Assembly (NCBI RefSeq): GCF_019063845.1
Contig: NZ_CP077683.1
Coordinates: 744,001-808,000 of the forward strand
DNA length: 64,000 nucleotides
DNA from: Geomonas subterranea
GTDB lineage: Bacteria > Desulfobacterota > Desulfuromonadia > Geobacterales > Geobacteraceae
Direction of reading: 5' to 3'
Part shown: piece by piece, positions 59,135 through 64,000 of the stretch
Position numbering within the stretch: the stretch's first letter is position 1
Layout of the letters: each line of letters opens with the position of its first letter
Made by a program: the position numbers and the translations under genes
The notes under the pieces: model-generated
Databases searched by the model: none
What the model was told of the DNA's origin: nothing
Seen by the model: the letters and a program-made list of their open reading frames with translations, nothing else

Positions 59135-59152
59135 GTTACAGCTTCGTTACAG
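59135..59152 (-). promoter_or_regulatory. Pho box upstream of pstC
   Basis: On the minus strand, two perfect CTGTAAC heptamers (59152-59146 and 59141-59135) with a 4-base spacer, 11-base period, about 80 bases before the pstC start. This matches the PhoB consensus direct repeat. Confidence 0.75.
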
Positions 59153-59286
59153 TTGACCGAAATGTTCATGAACAACTATTTGGGGGGGCAGCGGGGGGAG
59201 AGGGGGATTCAGGTATGGCATGGACGGCTGGAATCACGCAGTGGCCGGCGGAGGTCTGGTGTTCGCTGTCATTGGGCGAGGTGACG

Positions 59287-59370
59287 TCATTTTTTCCGTG
59301 AGAAGAAGCAGATCGCCGCAATGACAGCCCAGCAGACGCTCATCCCCAATATCAGAGCGTTGGTCAGCAT
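59287..59370 (-). CDS. Tiny membrane protein, 27 residues
   Basis: MLTNALILGMSVCWAVIAAI then CFFSRKK: a single hydrophobic helix with a basic C-terminal tail, like small transporter or oxidase accessory peptides. It starts 4 bases after the stop of the 43-residue ORF, which suggests coupled translation; its own ribosome binding site is weak. No homologue is recognised. Confidence 0.45.
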   Translation of the reverse strand: MLTNALILGMSVCWAVIAAICFFSRKK

Positions 59371-59374
59371 AGCG

Positions 59375-59506
59375 TCAATGCCTGGCCAGTAGATGCATGA
59401 GGTTGATGGGGAGGTCCTCCGGTGTCTCGCTGACCAGAATGAAGAAACAGACGGAGATCACGACGAGGGCGAACACGCAGTAAAATAGCAGCCTGGTTGT
59501 TTCCAT
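59375..59506 (-). CDS. Small membrane protein, 43 residues
   Basis: A short N-terminus (METTRLLFYC), a hydrophobic helix (VFALVVISVCFFILV) and a 19-residue polar tail (SETPEDLPINLMHLLARH). ATG at 59506 has TTGAGG 7 bases upstream and starts 9 bases after the usp stop. Position at the end of the TolC-EmrA-EmrB-Usp operon suggests co-expression with the efflux system. No family recognised. Confidence 0.5.
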   Translation of the reverse strand: METTRLLFYCVFALVVISVCFFILVSETPEDLPINLMHLLARH

Positions 59507-59515
59507 TTCAGTACC

Positions 59516-59977
59516 TCAAGCTACCTGGTCGGTAGAGCGATGCACCAGCACCGGGATGGTAGAGTGGGTGAGCACCTTCTGAGTCTCGCTGCCGAGCAAA
59601 AAACCGCTGATACCCCGCCGCCCGTGCGACGCCATGAAGATGAGGTCGCACTCGTTTTCGGTTGCCGCTTCGATGATCGCTTCATACGGCTCGGTGCTCA
59701 AGAGGGCCGCCTTCCCGCACGCGACGCCGGCTGCCTCGGCTCGTTTTTGCGCCGCGTCGAGAATCTCATTGGCGGCCTCCACCATTTTTTCACGATAAGC
59801 GGTGCAGGTGTGGGCATCGAAGATGGCGCCCTCGGCGAAGTACATCTTGGGTAACGGCTGTACCGCACAGAAAAAGGTGATGCGGGCACCCGCCTCGCTG
59901 GCAAACGAGATGGCGCGGGTGACGGCCTCCTGGGAGAGCGGGGAACCGTCGGTGGGGACAAGCAGGTGTCTGAACAT
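59516..59977 (-). CDS. Universal stress protein (UspA family)
   Basis: A 153-residue single Usp domain. FRHLLVPTDGSPLSQEAV at the N-terminus and FMASHGRRGISGFLLGSETQKV with the nucleotide motif at the C-terminus mark an ATP-binding Usp. ATG at 59977 follows AGGAGATTGCC; a longer frame extends into emrB and is not used. A Usp in an efflux operon is unusual and may help adapt it to stress (inference). Confidence 0.88.
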   Translation of the reverse strand: MFRHLLVPTDGSPLSQEAVTRAISFASEAGARITFFCAVQPLPKMYFAEGAIFDAHTCTAYREKMVEAANEILDAAQKRAEAAGVACGKAALLSTEPYEAIIEAATENECDLIFMASHGRRGISGFLLGSETQKVLTHSTIPVLVHRSTDQVA

Positions 59978-60039
59978 GGCAATCTCCTGTAGGTGATCAA
60001 GCGGCAAAAAAACCGGCATAACCCGAAGTGAATCGTCGA

Positions 60040-61593
60040 TCAATGTCCGCCCGCGGACGGGTCAACCACCCGGCTTGGTCGCGGCGCAATCCAGATCACC
60101 GAGGCGGCGATGAAGAACGCGATGCCGATGGCCCACATCAGCTGGTTGGTGGCCAGCATGACGCTTTGCCCCGTGATCATGTAGTCGATGACCTGGGTCA
60201 CCGCCTCGCCGGGCGCCCCCGAAGCCGTCAGCATGGTGGCCACGCCCTGGTCGCTGTCGGTGAGGCCCACCAGTTCGGCATGGTTCCGGGTGATCTGGTT
60301 GGCCCAGACGGTGGTCACGCACGAGGTCGCGAAGGCGCCGGAGAGGGTGCGCAGGAAGTTCATCAGCCCGGCAGCAGAGTCCATCTCGCGCTCCTCGACA
60401 CTCGCGAGGGCCAATCCCGTGGTGGGGATGAAGAAAAAGGGGAGGCCGAATCCCAGGAACACCAGCGGCACCGCTATGTTCCAGAAGGTCATGTCGGTGT
60501 TGGCCACGGTGCGCCAAAGGGTATCGAGGCCAAGCCAGATGACGCCTCCGAACACCAGCTTGCGGGCGTCGACCCTGGTCGCCATCTGCGCCACCAGCGG
60601 CGCTATGAAGAAGGCTGCCAGGCCGGTCCCGGCGGTGGCGAGGCCCGCCTGGGTCGCCGTGTACCCCATGAAATTCTGGAGCCAAAGCGGCGTCAGCACG
60701 CTCACCCCGAAGAAGGCGGCGAAGGCGAGGCTGATGGTCAGCACGCATGCAGAGAAGCCGCGATGGCGGAATACCTTGAGGTCGACCACGGGATGCTCCT
60801 CGTACAGTTCCCAGATGATGAAGGCGGCGAAGGCGATGGCGGCGATGATGGCCAGGGTGACGATCTTGGTGGAGGCGAACCAGTCCAGGTCCTTCCCTTC
60901 ATCGAGCATGAGCTGCAGCGTCGCGACCCATACGATGAGCAGGGCCAGCCCGACCCGGTCGATGGGGTTACGAACCAGCGGCTCGCTGTAGCGCTTCAAT
61001 AGCTGCCAGGCGAAGAAGCCGCCGGTGAAGGCGATGGGGAGGTTGATGTAGAAGATCCAGGACCAGCTGTATTCATCGCAGAAATAGCCCCCCAGGATCG
61101 GACCGAGGACCGGGGCGATCAGCGTGGTCATCGACCACAGCCCTATGGCCGCTGCCGTTTTCTCCTTCGGGAAGATCCGCATCAACAGGGTCTGCGACAA
61201 GGGCATCAGCGGCCCCCCGGAAAAGCCCTGGAATATGCGGGCCGCGACCAGAAGCCCCAGGGAGTTGGCCAGGCCCGAGACCAGCGAGAAAAAGCCGAAC
61301 AGCACCATCGCCCCGACGAATACCCGCACCGCTCCGTAACGAGCCGACAGCCAGCCGGTGAGCGGCACCGTGATGGCTTCACCGACCGCGTAGGAGGTGA
61401 TGACCCAGGTACCCTGGCTGACGGTCGCCCCGAGGCTTCCGGCGATGTTGGGGACGGCGACGTTGGCGATGGTCATGTTGAGGACGGCAATGAAGTTGGC
61501 TGCCGCGAGGATGATGGCCGCCAGCCAGAGCATCCCCCCGGCAAGCGGAGCGTTCTCGTCGGCAACTGCGGTTGAAACTGTTGCTGCATCCAT
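60040..61593 (-). CDS. emrB: EmrB/QacA-type DHA2 drug efflux MFS transporter
   Basis: A 517-residue inner-membrane antiporter with 14 predicted membrane segments. The DHA2 motifs are present: AVLNMTIANVAVPNI in segment 1, GWLSARYGAVRV (motif A) and PVLGPILGGYFCDEYSWSWI (motif C with the W-x-W-IF tail). It works with the membrane-fusion protein and TolC to expel hydrophobic compounds using the proton gradient. ATG at 61593 is preferred because GGAG abuts an ATG 6 bases upstream. Confidence 0.92.
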   Translation of the reverse strand: MDAATVSTAVADENAPLAGGMLWLAAIILAAANFIAVLNMTIANVAVPNIAGSLGATVSQGTWVITSYAVGEAITVPLTGWLSARYGAVRVFVGAMVLFGFFSLVSGLANSLGLLVAARIFQGFSGGPLMPLSQTLLMRIFPKEKTAAAIGLWSMTTLIAPVLGPILGGYFCDEYSWSWIFYINLPIAFTGGFFAWQLLKRYSEPLVRNPIDRVGLALLIVWVATLQLMLDEGKDLDWFASTKIVTLAIIAAIAFAAFIIWELYEEHPVVDLKVFRHRGFSACVLTISLAFAAFFGVSVLTPLWLQNFMGYTATQAGLATAGTGLAAFFIAPLVAQMATRVDARKLVFGGVIWLGLDTLWRTVANTDMTFWNIAVPLVFLGFGLPFFFIPTTGLALASVEEREMDSAAGLMNFLRTLSGAFATSCVTTVWANQITRNHAELVGLTDSDQGVATMLTASGAPGEAVTQVIDYMITGQSVMLATNQLMWAIGIAFFIAASVIWIAPRPSRVVDPSAGGH

Positions 61594-61607
61594 GGTCATC
61601 TCCGGCT

Positions 61608-62738
61608 CTAGTTCTTGCGCGTGTCTATTTCGGCGCTCATGGAGAGCCCCACCTTGAGCGGGTTCTTCTCCAACTCCCCCGGGTTCAGCTTGATCCGTAC
61701 CGGCAGACGCTGGACCACCTTGATCCAGTTGCCGGTGGCGTTTTGGGCGGGAATGGCCGAGAAGGCGGAACCGGAACCACCGGAAAAGCCCTCGACGCTG
61801 CCGTGGTAGGTGACCGACTTGCCATAGATATCCGCGTGCAGGGTGACCGGTTGGCCGACACGTACCTTCTTCAACTGCACTTCCTTGAAGTTGGCGTCGA
61901 CGTGCATCTGCTGTACGGGGACCACCGAAAGCAGGGGCACGCCAGCCTGCACGCGCTGGCCGACCTGTACCTGGCGTTTGGCCACGATGCCGTCCATAGG
62001 GGCGCGGATCACGGTCCGTTCCAGGTCGACCGCAGCCTGGTCGCGACGGGCGCGGGCCAGCGCCACCTCGGGGTTCGTCTCCACCGTCGTACCGGCGATG
62101 AGGACGGCGTTGGCCTCGCGGGCGCTGAGAGCCGTGCTGCGGTTGGCGCTTGCTTGGGCGATGGCGGCGCGGGTCCCGTCAAGGTTGGCCTTCGCCGCGG
62201 CAAAGGCGTTCTGGGCGCGCGTCAATTCGTCCCCCGATACCGACCCCGATGCCGAAAGGGTCTCGCGCCGCTTCAGGTCGATGCGGGCCCGCTCGAAATC
62301 GGCCTGGGCGGAGCGAAGCTGGGCGTCGGCGCGGCTTTCATCGGCGTCGCGCGCGGTGATCTGGGCGTTGAGACTGCCATCGTTGGCCAGGTACCCCTTG
62401 ACACGGCGCACCGCCCGGCCGAGGTCGGCCTCCGCCTGGGCCAGGGCGAGCCTCGCGTCGGTCTGGTCTATCCGCACCAGGACGTCCCCCTTCTTGACCG
62501 CCTGGGTATCGGTTACCAGCACCTCGGCGATGGTCCCACCCACCGACGGGGTCACCTGTGCGACCTCGACCGCCGTGTAGGCGTTGTCGGTGGAGACGAA
62601 GTTCGAGCCGTACAAAACGCCGTAAGCCGTGGCGCTTGCGCCAGAGACAACGACGACTGCGGCGAGGGCGAGCAGCAGTTTCTTGCGGCGGTTGGTTTTG
62701 GTCACATCGGTAGGAATCGATTTGGTCGTGTCAGGCAT
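61608..62738 (-). CDS. emrA: HlyD/EmrA family membrane-fusion protein
   Basis: A 376-residue periplasmic adaptor with a single N-terminal membrane anchor (KLLLALAAVVVVSGASATAYG). A lipoyl/barrel-sandwich part follows (VTPSVGGTIAEVLVTDTQAVKKGDVL and VIRAPMDGIVAKRQVQVGQ, about residues 47-75 and 205-225), with a long coiled coil between the two halves (DESRADAQLRSAQADFERAR). Links EmrB to TolC. ATG follows AGGAGAAGGATGC. The next gene (emrB) starts 14 bases downstream. Confidence 0.93.
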   Translation of the reverse strand: MPDTTKSIPTDVTKTNRRKKLLLALAAVVVVSGASATAYGVLYGSNFVSTDNAYTAVEVAQVTPSVGGTIAEVLVTDTQAVKKGDVLVRIDQTDARLALAQAEADLGRAVRRVKGYLANDGSLNAQITARDADESRADAQLRSAQADFERARIDLKRRETLSASGSVSGDELTRAQNAFAAAKANLDGTRAAIAQASANRSTALSAREANAVLIAGTTVETNPEVALARARRDQAAVDLERTVIRAPMDGIVAKRQVQVGQRVQAGVPLLSVVPVQQMHVDANFKEVQLKKVRVGQPVTLHADIYGKSVTYHGSVEGFSGGSGSAFSAIPAQNATGNWIKVVQRLPVRIKLNPGELEKNPLKVGLSMSAEIDTRKN

Positions 62739-62755
62739 GGTGCATCCTTCTCCTG

Positions 62756-64000
62756 TTAGCTGTTTTTGAACTGGTATCCGCCGCCAAGGGCGCGCTGCAA
62801 GGTGATGTCCAGAGTCAACGCCCGGGACTTTAGAGCCGTAAGAGAGCGCTGGTTGTTTAACAGGACATCTTCCGCATAAAGAACTTCGATAAAGTTGGCC
62901 AGCCCGCCTTCATAGCGGTCGCGCGCCACCCGGTGCGCCTCGGCCGCCTCCCTGACCGCTTCCTCTGCTTTTTCCACTTGTCGTGCCAGGGCCTTGATGC
63001 TGAGCGCGGCGCCGGCCACTTCTTCCAGGGCATGGGTCACCGTAGCGTTGTAATTGGCCACCATCTCGTCATAGGCCGCGCTGGTGGCACGCAGTTCACC
63101 CTGCAGACGTCCGGCGGTGAATAGGGGCAGGGATACCGCCGGTCCGATGCCGCCGATATCCGATCCCGCTTTGGTTAGGTTATTGAGCCCCAGCGATTGC
63201 ACCCCGATGAAGGCGGAGAGGTTGACGTTGGGGTAGAACTCCGCCTTTTTCTGGGCGATGCGGTGCGACTGTGCCTCGGCCAAAAGACGGGCCATGATCA
63301 CGTCCGGGCGCCGCCCCAAGAGGTTGACAGCCAGTTCCGGGGGGAGCCCAAAATGGCCGCCGAGGTCGACCTTGGGACGCTTGATGGACAGGGCCCGGTC
63401 CGGCCCGGCACCGGCCAGGGACGCCAGGCGGTTGCAGGTGAGGCCGATCTGCTCCTCGATGGAGAGAAGTTCCCCTTGTGCTCCGGCCAGCCTGGCCTTG
63501 GCCTCGCTGACGCTCCCCTGGGTCTCCATGCCGTTTTGGAAGCGCTCGTTGAAAAGCTCGACCGTCTTGCTGCGGATCTCGACGGTACGGACGGCGGTAT
63601 CCCGCAGGGCATGGAGCTTTGCCAGGTCCGCGTAGTTGATGGCGATTGCAGCCGCGAGGTTTAGCTGCACCAGCGCCGCTTCGGCTCGGCTCGCTTCACG
63701 TTGGGATGTGGCCGCGGACACTGCCGCACGGTTCTTGCCCCAGAAATCGATCTCCCAGTTCAGGTTGATGGTGCCGATCCCGTAATCCTGCCAGCCGCCC
63801 GGGGTCATGGTACCGGGAGTGAGGTAGTTGTAACTGAGCTTCTGCTCGGCCACCGAGGCATTGGCGCTTACCTGCGGCAAGAGGGTGGAACCTGACACCT
63901 TGAGGTAGGCTTCGGCGCGCCGCATGCGTGCCGCTGCCGCAGCCATGTCCGGTGCATCGCGCAGCGCCTCGTCAATCAGTGTGACCAGTTGCGCATCGCC
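62756..64000 (-). CDS. TolC-like outer-membrane efflux protein, N-terminus outside window
   Basis: At least 415 residues are in the window; the frame stays open past base 64000 and the upstream codons (DAQLVTLIDEALRDAPD) continue the typical N-terminal helix, so the internal ATG at 63946 is not the start. NodT/RND-type outer-membrane factors contain ALRDAPDMAAAAARMRRAE, a WEIDFWGKNRA segment, LLGRRPDVIMARLLAEAQS and the C-terminal RDRYEGGLANFIEVLYAED motifs seen here. It forms the channel for EmrAB. Confidence 0.9.
   Translation of the reverse strand, partial: GDAQLVTLIDEALRDAPDMAAAAARMRRAEAYLKVSGSTLLPQVSANASVAEQKLSYNYLTPGTMTPGGWQDYGIGTINLNWEIDFWGKNRAAVSAATSQREASRAEAALVQLNLAAAIAINYADLAKLHALRDTAVRTVEIRSKTVELFNERFQNGMETQGSVSEAKARLAGAQGELLSIEEQIGLTCNRLASLAGAGPDRALSIKRPKVDLGGHFGLPPELAVNLLGRRPDVIMARLLAEAQSHRIAQKKAEFYPNVNLSAFIGVQSLGLNNLTKAGSDIGGIGPAVSLPLFTAGRLQGELRATSAAYDEMVANYNATVTHALEEVAGAALSIKALARQVEKAEEAVREAAEAHRVARDRYEGGLANFIEVLYAEDVLLNNQRSLTALKSRALTLDITLQRALGGGYQFKNS

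Overview
This GC-rich 64 kb window looks like chromosome from a Geobacteraceae-type deltaproteobacterium (Geobacter, Geomonas or Citrifermentans group). The best pointers are a eukaryote-type citrate synthase of 441 residues, many two-component and c-di-GMP proteins, a ModE-tupABC tungstate locus, and small DUF lipoproteins. The genus is inferred, because no rRNA or tRNA gene was recognised. No phage, insertion sequence or CRISPR array was seen.

Layout. 1-7.0 kb: metabolic genes (DUF502 tail, 2-hydroxyacid dehydrogenase, acyl-CoA ligase, M24 peptidase, citrate synthase with an operator-like promoter, an ITR-bounded element, AMMECR1 protein). 7.5-13.3 kb: a small Ala/Pro lipoprotein, then ndk-rlmN-[mtnP-pfkB]-pilF-like-rodZ-like. 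This keeps the ndk-rlmN-pilF-rodZ order known from gammaproteobacteria, with the last gene frameshifted. 13.5-20.9 kb: response regulators, a universal stress protein, a histidine kinase, an FAD enzyme, YhaM-type nuclease, MBL hydrolase and coaBC. 21-24.3 kb: small secreted or lipoprotein genes, a zinc phospholipase-like protein and a degenerate uracil-DNA-glycosylase-like protein. 24.3-28.2 kb (minus): treZ and a debranching enzyme.

28.5-39.3 kb: a nine-gene plus-strand cluster: nucleotide-sugar epimerase; a glycosidase/CDP-paratose-epimerase fusion; two sugar-type oxidoreductases; a GT4; three CgeB-like glycosyltransferases; a TIGR04290-like methyltransferase. It opens with a near-consensus promoter and has no flippase, polymerase or nucleotidyltransferase. 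It reads as a dedicated pathway for an unknown methylated glycoside and is the best candidate for an undescribed system here.

39.4-43.2 kb: ModE (with a 24-bp ModE box over its own promoter) and tupABC. 43.2-51.2 kb: DUF2845 protein, mntP, a PAS kinase, an EamA-like half-transporter, a frameshifted GlxA-type regulator with a DUF2917 gene, a DUF4160/DUF2442 pair, a ferritin-like protein and a GapN-like dehydrogenase. 51.2-59.2 kb: a REC-GAF-GGDEF-EAL protein, then pst genes split into convergent pstS (plus) and pstCAB-phoU (minus), each preceded by a Pho-box-like element. They meet at a 248-bp compound tandem repeat. 59.3-64 kb (minus): a TolC-EmrA-EmrB-Usp operon ending in two tiny membrane-protein ORFs of 43 and 27 codons.

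Seven or so intergenic gaps carry palindromic REP/BIME-like sequences built on CCCTCTCCC...GGGAGAGGG.
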